From the NCBI GenBank assembly GCA_036399695.1, contig DASWMP010000390.1, positions 1 through 6,775 on the forward strand: 6,775 nucleotides of DNA, written 5' to 3'. A program made the translations under genes and the position numbers. Below are positions 1-6,042 of this stretch, piece after piece. The DNA comes from DASVEE01 sp036399695. GTDB lineage: Bacteria; Acidobacteriota; Thermoanaerobaculia; Gp7-AA8. Below the pieces are notes generated by a model. It searched no databases, was not told the origin of the DNA, and saw nothing but the letters and a program-made list of their open reading frames with translations. How positions within the stretch are numbered: position 1 is the first letter of the stretch; every line of letters begins with the position of its first letter.

Positions 1-30
1 AAAAGAGCGGTGGCGTGCGCCACCGCACTC
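1..30 (-). terminator. Intrinsic terminator closing the leftward operon
   Basis: Read on the minus strand, an 8-bp perfect stem (GCGGTGGC / GCCACCGC, plus-strand positions 19-26 and 7-14) encloses the 4-nt loop GCAC and is followed by TCTTTT running to the window edge. On the plus strand no T-run follows the stem, so the signal is directional. It lies 19 bp after the stop of the last small ORF, which is where a terminator for the pilT-to-small-ORF unit would be expected. The U-tract may continue beyond base 1, which cannot be seen here. Confidence 0.8.
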
Positions 31-48
31 CGAGATTCAATCGAGCCG

Positions 49-201
49 CTAGTCTTTGGCCGGGTTCACCCGGCCGAGCGGCTTTGCTTTCCCGAGTGCC
101 AGGCAAAGCCGCCGCAGTTGCGAGACGCGCTTCAGGCGCGCGGTCACGGCCTGCGGCGACATGTCGACTTTACTGTTCGCCTCGTAATCTGCGGATGTCA
201 T
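49..201 (-). CDS. Small basic protein overlapping the nucleotidyltransferase 3' end (50 aa; 37 aa from an internal ATG)
   Basis: I do not recognise this protein. The frame opens at an ATG at 201-199 and ends at TAG (51-49), giving 50 residues. It overlaps the last 32 bp of the nucleotidyltransferase in another frame. The start is chosen because GGAGG stands 7 nt upstream (209-213). An in-frame ATG at 162-160, just past the nucleotidyltransferase stop, would give 37 residues but has no clear ribosome site. The protein begins MTSADYEANSKVDMSPQ. Residues about 19-41 form a likely amphipathic helix (AVTARLKRVSQLRRLCLALG), and the tail is GKAKPLGRVNPAKD. The C-terminal 37 residues carry nine Lys/Arg and one acidic residue, so it may bind nucleic acid or an acidic partner. 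It sits between the nucleotidyltransferase and the terminator. The ribosome site, placement and helix pattern argue for a real gene. The short length, and the fact that GGAGG also encodes nucleotidyltransferase residues, argue for caution. Confidence 0.5.
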   Translation of the reverse strand: MTSADYEANSKVDMSPQAVTARLKRVSQLRRLCLALGKAKPLGRVNPAKD

Positions 202-628
202 CGAGGTCCCTCCCGCTGCTGCGGTAGCTCTTCAGCTTGATCAGGCCGTCACGCGAGACGACGACGAGCGAGCCGCCTTCCCACGCGACGCGCTCGCGCG
301 TCTCCCAGACATCTTCCACCTGTGGCGTCACGAGGAGCAAGTCCAGCATCAGCATGTCGCCGGTCTCGCGATCGGCTTTGCTGATCCGGTGAATTTCGAT
401 CGCACCTTCGCTGAACCGCATCGGCCCCGCTTTGAAGATGTAGCCGTGCCGTTCGCCGATTGCTTCGATGGCCGGGACTGACTCGCGGCGGATCAGCAGG
501 TCGATGTCCACCGTTGCGCGTGGCAGATCCCAGATCGCCATCGCCAGGCCGCCACAGAGCGCGTATTCGACACCAGCCGAATCGAGCTCCGCGACAAGAG
601 TGGCGAGTTCCTCGAAAAGATCGATCAC
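170..628 (-). CDS. Nucleotidyltransferase-fold protein, AbiEii/MNT-like, 152 aa
   Basis: This is a small protein of the DNA polymerase beta-like nucleotidyltransferase superfamily, which transfers NMP groups to proteins, small molecules or RNA. Visible marks are a glycine pair in CGGLAMAIW (residues 25-33), the R-x-T-x-DIDLL motif (37-45) whose Asp41 and Asp43 would bind metal, and a candidate third acidic residue, Asp96, in LMLDLLLV. Near the C-terminus LIKLKSYRSSGRDLDDIRRL (129-148) is the helical stretch common in AbiEii-like proteins. The family has GS or GG at the first motif; here it is GG. The GTG start at 628 lies 9 bp after the alaS stop. The only Shine-Dalgarno-like bases (GGGGGGA, 12 nt away) are weak, so translation is probably coupled to alaS. 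No separate promoter is seen. Relatives include toxins of type IV toxin-antitoxin systems and proteins of unknown role, so the substrate cannot be told from sequence. The fold call is fairly firm and a toxin role is speculation. Confidence 0.82.
   Translation of the reverse strand: MIDLFEELATLVAELDSAGVEYALCGGLAMAIWDLPRATVDIDLLIRRESVPAIEAIGERHGYIFKAGPMRFSEGAIEIHRISKADRETGDMLMLDLLLVTPQVEDVWETRERVAWEGGSLVVVSRDGLIKLKSYRSSGRDLDDIRRLRGEQ
209..213 (-). promoter_or_regulatory. Ribosome binding site deciding the small ORF start
   Basis: On the minus strand GGGAGGGACCTCG directly precedes the ATG at 201-199, so GGAGG lies 7 nt from the start. The same bases encode Ser-Gly-Arg-Asp-Leu near the end of the nucleotidyltransferase. 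The match could therefore be fortuitous, but it is the best Shine-Dalgarno in this part of the operon. Confidence 0.45.
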
Positions 629-637
629 GCGAACAGT

Positions 638-3346
638 TTATCCCCCCAGCAGCTCCTGCAACGCGCCCTGCGCCATGTCCAGCGCCTCGTTCAGCCGGTC
701 CGCGTCCTTGCCGCCTGCCTGCGCCAGATCCGGCTTGCCGCCGCCCTTGCCGCCGACGATCGGGGCCAGCTTGGCGATCAGCGTGTTCGCCTGCACGCGA
801 TCCAGCAGATCCTTCGTCACTGCCGTCAGCAGCGTGACCTTGCCGTCGGTGGCGCTGCCGAGGACGACCACACCGCTCTTGATCTTCGAGCGGAACGTGT
901 CCGCGAGGTTGCGCAGGTCGCCGCCGCTGATGTCGTCGACGCGGCGGGCGATGAGCGTCACGCCGGCGACCTGAATGCCGCCGTCGCCGCTGCCGGTGAT
1001 TTTGCCCGTGCCGCCGCCTTCGACGCCGCGCGCGTCGAGCATGGCGCCGCCCGTGGCCAGCTTCAGCCGGAGCTGCTTCACGTCCTTCTCGAGCTGCTTC
1101 TGCTTGTCCTGCAACGAGCGGACGTAGGCCGGCAGGTCGTCGATGTTGACGTTCGCGTACGACGCCACTTCGTGCGCCGTGTCGTCGAGCTTCTGGAACA
1201 GGTTCAGAGCGCCGCGGCCGGTGACGGCCTCCATGCGCCGGACCCCTGCCGCGAGCGACCGATCCGAGACGATCTTGAACAGGCCGATGTCGCCCGTGCG
1301 GTTGACGTGGCAGCCGCCGCAGAACTCACGCGAGTAATCGCCGGCGGCTACGATGCGCACCATCTCACCGTACTTTTCGCCGAACATGGCCACGGCGCCG
1401 GTGCGCTTGGCTTCCTCCAGCGGGAGCACGTTCTTCGTCACCTCGTAATTCGCGCGGATGCGCTCGTTCACCTCGTCCTCGATGCGGCGCAACTGCGCGG
1501 CCGTGAGCGGCTGGTGATGCGTGTAGTCGAAACGCAGCCGGTCGGGCGCGACGAGCGATCCCGCCTGCTGCACCGCCGGTCCGAGTGTGTCCTTCAGCGC
1601 CTTGTGCAGCAGGTGCGTCGCCGTGTGGTTGGCGGTCGTATCGCGACGCAGCGGCACCGGCACCGAGGCGCGCACTTTGGCGCCGATCGCCAGTGAACCG
1701 GCGTCCACGCGGACGCGCGAGACCGGCAGCTCACCGAACGGCTTCTGCGTGTCCAGCACCGTCGCACGGCCGCCGTCCCACTCCAGCGTCCCGGTGTCGC
1801 CGATCTGACCGCCAGATTCGGCGTAGAACGGCGTCGGCGAAAGGACGACGTCCCCTTCGGAGTCGTGATGCAGCGCATCGCGTTCCTCGCCGGAGATGAC
1901 GATGGCCTTCACGACCGATTCGATGTCGACGTAATCCTCGTAGCCGACGAACTCCACCACGCCGACCTTCTCCGCTACCGCCGCATACGTAGCAGCATCG
2001 CCGGAGAGCTGGAACTTCGAGGAGGCCTTCGCCTTCGCGCGCGCCTCGCTCATCATCAGCTCGAAGCCTTCGCGGTCGAGCGTGACCCCTTCATCCTCGG
2101 CCAGCTCGCCGATCAGGTCGACCGGGATGCCGAAGGTGTCGTACAGGCGGAAGAGCTCCGCGCCGCCGACCGTCCGCTCGCCGCGGGCGCGGATGTCGTC
2201 CAGCACCTGGCCGACGCGCTCGATGCCGGTCGACAGCGTCCGGCTGAAACGCTCCTCCTCCGCTTCCAGCGTCTTCACGATCGCCTCGCGGCGGTCGCGC
2301 AGCTCGGGGTAAGCCTCCCCCATCGCTTCGAGGACGCTGTCGACGAGCTGCGTCAGCAGCACGGCCGTTGGCAGCTTGCGTCCGAAGCGGATCGCGCGGC
2401 GGATGATGCGGCGCAGCACGTAGCCGCGCCCTTCGTTTGACGGGATGACGCCGTCGCTGATGAGGAACGTCGACGCGCGGGCGTGGTCGCAGAGGACGCG
2501 CACCGCCGTGTCGAGATCGTCCTCCATGTTGGCGCCGTAGCGGTGGCCGCTCAGCTCCGCGATCTTCCGCTGGATCGGCGCGAAGAGGTCGATGTCGTAG
2601 TTGGTCGATGCCTTCTGCAGGACGCTGGCGACGCGCTCGAGCCCCGCGCCGGTGTCGACCGACGGCGCCGGCAGCGGATTCAGCACGCCGTTCTCGTCGC
2701 GGTCGTACTGCATGAAGACCAGGTTCCAGATCTCCATCGTGTCGTCGCCCGGCCCGTTGACCAGCTCCGGCACGTTCTTCGACAAGTCATCGCCGCGAAA
2801 GTAATGGATCTCCGAACAGGGTCCGCACGGACCGGTGTCGCCCATCTGCCAGAAGTTGTCCTTCTTGCCGAAACGCAGCACGCGCTCCGGACGGGCGCCG
2901 ACCTTCACCCACAGCGCCGCCGCTTCCTCGTCCGCCGGGACCTTGTCGTCCCCTTCGAAGACGCTGAACCAGAGGCGCTCCGGATCGAGTTTGTAGACGT
3001 CGACGATCAGCTCCCAGGCGAAGCGGATCGCGTCTTCCTTGAAGTAATCGCCGAACGAGAAGTTGCCGAGCATCTCGAAGAACGTGTGATGGCGCGCGGT
3101 GCGGCCGACGTTCTCGAGGTCGTTGTGCTTGCCGCCGGCGCGGACGCATTTCTGCGAGGTCGTGGCGCGCGCGTAGTCTCGCGGCTCGCGGCCGAGGAAC
3201 GTGTCTTTGAACTGATTCATCCCGGCGTTCGTGAAGAGCAGTGTCGGGTCCCCCGCGGGGACGAGCGACGAGCTGCCGACACGGCGATGGCCGTTCTTCT
3301 CAAAGTAGGCAAGGAACTGTTCGCGGATCTGGCTGGTGGTGAACAC
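638..3346 (-). CDS. alaS: Alanyl-tRNA synthetase, 902 aa
   Basis: This cytoplasmic enzyme charges tRNA-Ala with alanine and hydrolyses mischarged Ser/Gly-tRNA-Ala. Numbering is from the GTG at 3346. The class II catalytic core occupies roughly the first 240 residues: FTNAGMNQFKDTFLG near 39-53, GDTGPCGPCSEIHY at 169-182 and VDTGAGLERV (motif 3) at 230-239. The tRNA-recognition region follows. The editing domain carries the zinc ligands HxxxH (His574, His578) and CxxxH (Cys676, His680), all intact. A coiled-coil linker near 735-765 leads to the C-Ala domain with GGKGGGKPDLAQAGG at 865-879. The length is slightly above E. coli AlaRS (876). The frame stays open upstream to a TTG at 3424, but the extra 26 residues look unlike AlaRS and have no ribosome site. 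GTG 3346 has AGGAG 6 nt away and starts at the conserved FTTSQIREQFL. The gene lies 118 bp after recX and 9 bp before the nucleotidyltransferase. No T-box is seen. Confidence 0.98.
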   Translation of the reverse strand: MFTTSQIREQFLAYFEKNGHRRVGSSSLVPAGDPTLLFTNAGMNQFKDTFLGREPRDYARATTSQKCVRAGGKHNDLENVGRTARHHTFFEMLGNFSFGDYFKEDAIRFAWELIVDVYKLDPERLWFSVFEGDDKVPADEEAAALWVKVGARPERVLRFGKKDNFWQMGDTGPCGPCSEIHYFRGDDLSKNVPELVNGPGDDTMEIWNLVFMQYDRDENGVLNPLPAPSVDTGAGLERVASVLQKASTNYDIDLFAPIQRKIAELSGHRYGANMEDDLDTAVRVLCDHARASTFLISDGVIPSNEGRGYVLRRIIRRAIRFGRKLPTAVLLTQLVDSVLEAMGEAYPELRDRREAIVKTLEAEEERFSRTLSTGIERVGQVLDDIRARGERTVGGAELFRLYDTFGIPVDLIGELAEDEGVTLDREGFELMMSEARAKAKASSKFQLSGDAATYAAVAEKVGVVEFVGYEDYVDIESVVKAIVISGEERDALHHDSEGDVVLSPTPFYAESGGQIGDTGTLEWDGGRATVLDTQKPFGELPVSRVRVDAGSLAIGAKVRASVPVPLRRDTTANHTATHLLHKALKDTLGPAVQQAGSLVAPDRLRFDYTHHQPLTAAQLRRIEDEVNERIRANYEVTKNVLPLEEAKRTGAVAMFGEKYGEMVRIVAAGDYSREFCGGCHVNRTGDIGLFKIVSDRSLAAGVRRMEAVTGRGALNLFQKLDDTAHEVASYANVNIDDLPAYVRSLQDKQKQLEKDVKQLRLKLATGGAMLDARGVEGGGTGKITGSGDGGIQVAGVTLIARRVDDISGGDLRNLADTFRSKIKSGVVVLGSATDGKVTLLTAVTKDLLDRVQANTLIAKLAPIVGGKGGGKPDLAQAGGKDADRLNEALDMAQGALQELLGG

Positions 3347-3352
3347 TGAAAT

Positions 3353-3357
3353 CTCCT
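3353..3357 (-). promoter_or_regulatory. alaS ribosome binding site
   Basis: Minus-strand TTCAGGAGATTTCA precedes the GTG at 3346-3344, placing AGGAG 6 nt from the start. This decides against the upstream TTG at 3424 and fixes a 902-residue AlaRS. Confidence 0.85.
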
Positions 3358-3433
3358 GAAATCGTGCCGCGGCAGCGCCCTGTACGAACCAGAGGCCGAG
3401 CGCGGCATCGTAACCGTGCTTCAACAGAAACCG

Positions 3434-3451
3434 GGGCGATTTGTTTCGCCC
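3434..3451 (-). other. Short hairpin in the recX-alaS gap, role unknown
   Basis: GGGCGA and TCGCCC form a perfect 6-bp stem around the 6-nt loop AACAAA (minus-strand reading), 13 bp after the recX stop and about 88 bp before the alaS start. No T-run follows on either strand, so it is not a standard intrinsic terminator. It could be an attenuator, an RNA processing site, a remnant of a short repeat, or chance in GC-rich DNA. Confidence 0.3.
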
Positions 3452-3464
3452 GTCGCACCCTACG

Positions 3465-3944
3465 CTACCGCATCAACGCCGCCACCACGTCCAGGACCAT
3501 CGACGTCTCGTAGCCGCTCCGCACCAGCGACGACGCCACCTTCGCCCGGGCCACCTCGGTAGAGAGATAGTCGTCGCCGTGACGGCGGCGGAGCGCCTCG
3601 ATCTTCTTGCGCCCGAGGACGACCAGCTCGTCGCGCTCCTGCTCGGGGTCGAGGTTCTCCTCGATGGCGCGGGCGGCCGCATCCTCGGCGACACCCGCCT
3701 CCTGCAGCTCGCGGCGGATGCGCAGGCGGCCGACGCGTTTCCTCGCGCGGCTGCGCACGAGGGCGCCGGCGAAGCGTTCGTCGTCGAGCCACTTGTCCGC
3801 CTGCAGACGGCTCAGCGTCGCGGCGATGGTCTCGTCTTCGAACTCCTTCCGGCGCAGCTTCCGCCGCAACTCCGCGGCGCTGTTGAAGCGATACGCGAGG
3901 ATGCGGAGTGCGGCGGCGTAGCAGCGCTCGAGCTCTTCCTGCAC
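3465..3944 (-). CDS. recX: Regulatory protein RecX, 159 aa
   Basis: RecX binds RecA filaments and modulates, usually inhibits, their recombinase and coprotease activity. The protein is all-helical with three-helix repeats. Visible family marks are an N-terminal RxxSxxELRRKL-type segment (AYRFNSAAELRRKL, residues 17-30), the signature WLDDERFAGALVRSR (52-66), GRLRIRRELQEAGV (72-85), and a last repeat with ARAKVASSLVRSGYE (132-146). The length matches typical RecX proteins (about 150-165). The GTG start at 3944 lies 9 bp after the pilT stop and has no recognisable Shine-Dalgarno, so it is likely translated by coupling to pilT. Next downstream is alaS, the usual partner in the recA-recX-alaS arrangement, but recA is absent from the window. 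The gene is otherwise unremarkable. The start could be slightly further in, but no better candidate is visible. Confidence 0.93.
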   Translation of the reverse strand: MQEELERCYAAALRILAYRFNSAAELRRKLRRKEFEDETIAATLSRLQADKWLDDERFAGALVRSRARKRVGRLRIRRELQEAGVAEDAAARAIEENLDPEQERDELVVLGRKKIEALRRRHGDDYLSTEVARAKVASSLVRSGYETSMVLDVVAALMR

Positions 3945-3953
3945 CGACGGACG

Positions 3954-5132
3954 TTAGAGCGTATTCGAGAAGTCGAACGGCGACTCGTCCGCGAACGGGT
4001 CGTCGCCCTGCCCCGCGATCGTGAGCTTCGAGTCCATCTCTTCCTTCGACATGTCTGCGGTCGACTGGATGCCGGAGAGCTTGAGGCGGAACTCGTCCGG
4101 ATTGCTGGCGCGGCGCAGCGCTTCGTCCAGCGTGATCAGGCCGTTCTTGTAGAGCATGTAGAGCGACTGATCGAACGTCTGCATACCGTACTGCGACGTG
4201 CCCTGCGCGATCGCGTCCTTGATCAGCTTCGTCTTTTCCTTGTTCTCGATGCAGTCGCGGATGTACGCGGTCGAGATCAGCACTTCCGTCGCCGGCACGC
4301 GGCCGAGACCATCGGCGCGCGGCAGCAGGCGCAGCGAGACGACGGCCTTGAGGACGGCCGCAAGCTGCAGACGGATCTGCTTCTGCTGGTGCGGCGGGAA
4401 GACGGAGATGATGCGGTTGATCGTCTCGGTGGCGTCCATCGTGTGGAGCGTCGAGAGCACCAAGTGGCCCGTCTCGGCCGCCGTGAGGGCGGTCTCGATG
4501 GTCTCGTAGTCGCGCATTTCGCCGACGAGGATGACGTCCGGGTCCTGACGGAGCGCGCTGCGCAGCGCCTGGGAGAACGACTTCGTGTCGACTTCGACCT
4601 CGCGCTGGTTGACGATGGACTTCTTGTCGCGATGGAGGAACTCGATCGGATCCTCGACCGTCATGATGTGCTCAGTGCGATGGGCGTTGATGTAGTCGAT
4701 CATCGCCGCGAGTGTCGTCGACTTGCCCGAACCAGTCGTCCCCGTGCAGAGAATGAGACCGCGGCGCTCCTCGGCGATCTTCTCCAGCACCGTCGGCAGC
4801 ATCAGCTCGCGGATCGAGAGGATCTTGACCGGGATGACGCGCAGGACCATGCCGACCGTGCCGCGCTGCTGAAAGATGTTGCAGCGGAACCGCCCGAGGC
4901 CCGGGACCGAGTAGGCAATGTCGATCTCGTAGTTGTTCTTGAACTTCTCTTTCTGGCGGGAGGACATGATCGAGAAAGCCATGGCGATCGTGTCTTCCTG
5001 CATGAGCCGCTTCAGCTCCACGAGCGGCACCAGCTCGCCGTCGACGCGGATGACCGGATGCGAACCGACTTTGATGTGCAGGTCGGAAGCCCGACGCTCA
5101 GCCGCAATTTTCAGGAGATCGTTGATATGCAC
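3954..5132 (-). CDS. pilT: Type IV pilus retraction ATPase PilT, 392 aa
   Basis: PilT is the hexameric cytoplasmic motor that depolymerises type IV pili and drives twitching motility. The N-terminal PAS-like domain begins MHINDLLKIAAERRASDLH. The ATPase domain shows Walker A GTTGSGKST (131-139), Asp box TVEDPIEF (158-165), Walker B DVILVGEMRD with catalytic Glu205 (199-208) and the His box TAAETGHLVLSTLHT (217-231), all intact. The C-terminal part has GMQTFDQSLYMLY (316-328). The classical PilT motif AIRNLIRE is replaced by YIRDCIEN (290-297). A tail of about 40 residues beyond the usual end is acidic and closes with FDFSNTL; P. aeruginosa PilT has 344 residues. These traits hint at a PilT subgroup that shares features with PilU, but the catalytic set favours an active PilT. 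The GTG start at 5132 has GAGGTGA 4 nt upstream. No other pil gene is present, so this copy stands apart from a pilus assembly cluster. It is the first gene of the leftward unit. Confidence 0.96.
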   Translation of the reverse strand: MHINDLLKIAAERRASDLHIKVGSHPVIRVDGELVPLVELKRLMQEDTIAMAFSIMSSRQKEKFKNNYEIDIAYSVPGLGRFRCNIFQQRGTVGMVLRVIPVKILSIRELMLPTVLEKIAEERRGLILCTGTTGSGKSTTLAAMIDYINAHRTEHIMTVEDPIEFLHRDKKSIVNQREVEVDTKSFSQALRSALRQDPDVILVGEMRDYETIETALTAAETGHLVLSTLHTMDATETINRIISVFPPHQQKQIRLQLAAVLKAVVSLRLLPRADGLGRVPATEVLISTAYIRDCIENKEKTKLIKDAIAQGTSQYGMQTFDQSLYMLYKNGLITLDEALRRASNPDEFRLKLSGIQSTADMSKEEMDSKLTIAGQGDDPFADESPFDFSNTL

Positions 5133-5136
5133 GGGT

Positions 5137-5143
5137 TCACCTC
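5137..5143 (-). promoter_or_regulatory. Strong pilT ribosome binding site
   Basis: Minus-strand GAGGTGAACCC ends directly at the GTG at 5132-5130. GAGGTGA is a seven-base match to the anti-Shine-Dalgarno complement and supports this GTG as the pilT start. Confidence 0.8.
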
Positions 5144-5161
5144 GGGAAATGTAAGCAAACG

Positions 5162-5167
5162 ATTGTA
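5162..5167 (-). promoter_or_regulatory. Candidate -10 box for the pilT operon
   Basis: Minus-strand TACAAT (one change from TATAAT) lies 29 bp before the pilT GTG. Transcription would start near 5155, leaving a leader of just over 20 nt that contains the GAGGTGA site. No good TTGACA-like -35 hexamer is seen at 16-18 bp spacing, so either an activator is needed or the match is chance. Confidence 0.4.
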
Positions 5168-5235
5168 TCCCGAGCAGGTGGGTTCCGAGTTCGGAGATGC
5201 AGGCGGGCGCGGCCGCTCGCGCCGGCCAGGGAATG

Positions 5236-5326
5236 ACGATGGGACCTATGGGACAGATAGGACCTATGGGACCGATGCAGAACCCTCATCGCCAAGCGCA
5301 GCCATGAGTCCCATAGGTCCTATCGT
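5236..5326. repeat. Palindromic repeat: two direct and one inverted copy of an 18-19 nt unit
   Basis: Unit 1 (5241-5258) and unit 2 (5259-5276) are adjacent direct copies of 18 nt with 16 identities, centred on GACCTATGGGAC. The inverted copy is at 5308-5326. GATAGGACCTATGGGAC at 5256-5272 is a perfect 17-bp inverted match to 5308-5324. ACGATGGGACCTATGGGAC at 5236-5254 matches the same right arm over 19 bp with one difference. The right arm can therefore pair with either left unit but not both. A nested 5-bp inverted repeat (CGATG 5273-5277, CATCG 5287-5291) sits directly inside. The element lies between two divergent candidate promoters and covers no convincing gene. It resembles a REP/MITE-like dispersed element, or could be an operator or attenuator; copy number elsewhere cannot be seen from one window. 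Confidence 0.85.
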
Positions 5327-5348
5327 TCCCCCGCCGCTCACGCGCGAC

Positions 5349-5354
5349 TACAAT
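5349..5354 (+). promoter_or_regulatory. Candidate -10 box giving a leaderless esterase mRNA
   Basis: TACAAT ends 10 bp before the ATG at 5365, so transcription would begin only a few bases before, or at, the start codon. No Shine-Dalgarno exists in the C-rich stretch between them. An in-frame TAG at 5314 and the absence of any other start codon leave 5365 as the only start. The -35 region at 17 bp spacing (TTCCCC) is weak. Confidence 0.45.
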
Positions 5355-5364
5355 CCCCCACCCC

Positions 5365-6042
5365 ATGACCGTCACTCAACACGCCGATCTCTCGCTCCGC
5401 TATATCCTCAGTGTTCCGTCCGGCAAGCCGGACACGGAGCCCATGCCGCTCGTAGTGATCATGCATGGGCGGGGGGCGGATGCGAACGATCTGGCGGATG
5501 TGGCGCCGATGATCGAGGTGCCGCCGGGGTGCCGGTTCGTCTTTCCGAATGCGCCGCGGGCGTTCGAGGCCTATCCAGGGATGAGTTTCGGGTTCAGTTG
5601 GTTCGACGGGTGGCCGCCGCAGGGAAAGACGTTCGCCGACTCTCGGGAGCTGGTGCTGCGCTTTCTGGATGAGATCGTCGCGCGGTACCCGACCACCAAG
5701 GTCGTGCTCGTCGGGTTCTCGCAGGGTGGCCTCATGGCGCTGGATGTTGGGTTTCGGACGAAAGAGCCGATCGCCGGGATCGTCTGCATGAGCGGGGCGC
5801 TGCATGAAGGGGATCTGCCGGACCTCCGGGCCCGGCGCGACCAGAAGGTCCTGCTCGTGCACGGCTCAGGGGACGACGTCATCCCCGTGCTGGCCGCCCG
5901 CCGAGCCCGTCTCGTACTCGGGGAGCATGGAATCGAGCCCGATTATTATGAGTTCCCGATGGGACACAACGTCACTGTCGAATCGATGGCCGCCGTCAGG
6001 CAATTCGTGGCTCGCGCTTTGCTTTCTCAGGAACCAGAATGA
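5365..6042 (+). CDS. Carboxylesterase/phospholipase-family alpha/beta hydrolase, 225 aa
   Basis: This is a serine hydrolase of the phospholipase/carboxylesterase family (Pfam PF02230 type, like bacterial carboxylesterase II and YpfH), which cleaves short-chain esters or thioesters. Visible marks are the oxyanion-hole strand PLVVIMHGRGADAND (28-42), the family segment FVFPNAP (58-64), the nucleophile elbow VGFSQGG with Ser119 (116-122), HGSGDDVIP with catalytic Asp170 (166-174), and MGHNV with His201 (199-203). The triad is complete and the length is normal. There is no signal peptide, so it should act in the cytoplasm. The ATG has no Shine-Dalgarno and a TACAAT box just upstream, which suggests leaderless translation. 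The TGA stop overlaps the ATG of the next gene by four bases, so the two are a coupled pair. The natural substrate is not evident, and the neighbour's unknown function gives little help. Confidence 0.93.
   Translation: MTVTQHADLSLRYILSVPSGKPDTEPMPLVVIMHGRGADANDLADVAPMIEVPPGCRFVFPNAPRAFEAYPGMSFGFSWFDGWPPQGKTFADSRELVLRFLDEIVARYPTTKVVLVGFSQGGLMALDVGFRTKEPIAGIVCMSGALHEGDLPDLRARRDQKVLLVHGSGDDVIPVLAARRARLVLGEHGIEPDYYEFPMGHNVTVESMAAVRQFVARALLSQEPE

Noticed and set aside
170..628. Naming the nucleotidyltransferase as an AbiEii abortive-infection toxin.
   Set aside because: Only the shared fold motifs are visible. There is no AbiEi-type antitoxin gene and no phage or defence context, so a defence name is not supported.
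1865..3349. Long plus-strand open frames (191 and 288 codons) opposite alaS.
   Set aside because: They mirror alaS codons, have biased low-complexity composition and lie inside a fully intact synthetase gene.
3347..3424. N-terminal extension of AlaRS by 26 residues from a TTG.
   Set aside because: The extension is unlike any AlaRS N-terminus, has no ribosome site, and the GTG at 3346 has AGGAG at ideal spacing.
3434..3451. Hairpin after recX as an intrinsic terminator.
   Set aside because: The stem is only 6 bp and no T-run follows on either strand.
5222..5285. Plus-strand repeat peptide of the GTYGTD type read through the palindromic repeat.
   Set aside because: It arises from the 18-nt period of the repeat, has no start or ribosome site of its own, and belongs to the long antisense frame.
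3441..5672. A 743-codon open frame on the plus strand opposite recX and pilT, running through the repeat into the esterase.
   Set aside because: It is antisense to two clearly recognised genes and runs out of frame into a third. It is Arg/Asp/Leu-rich in the way GC-rich antisense frames are, and has no domain I recognise.
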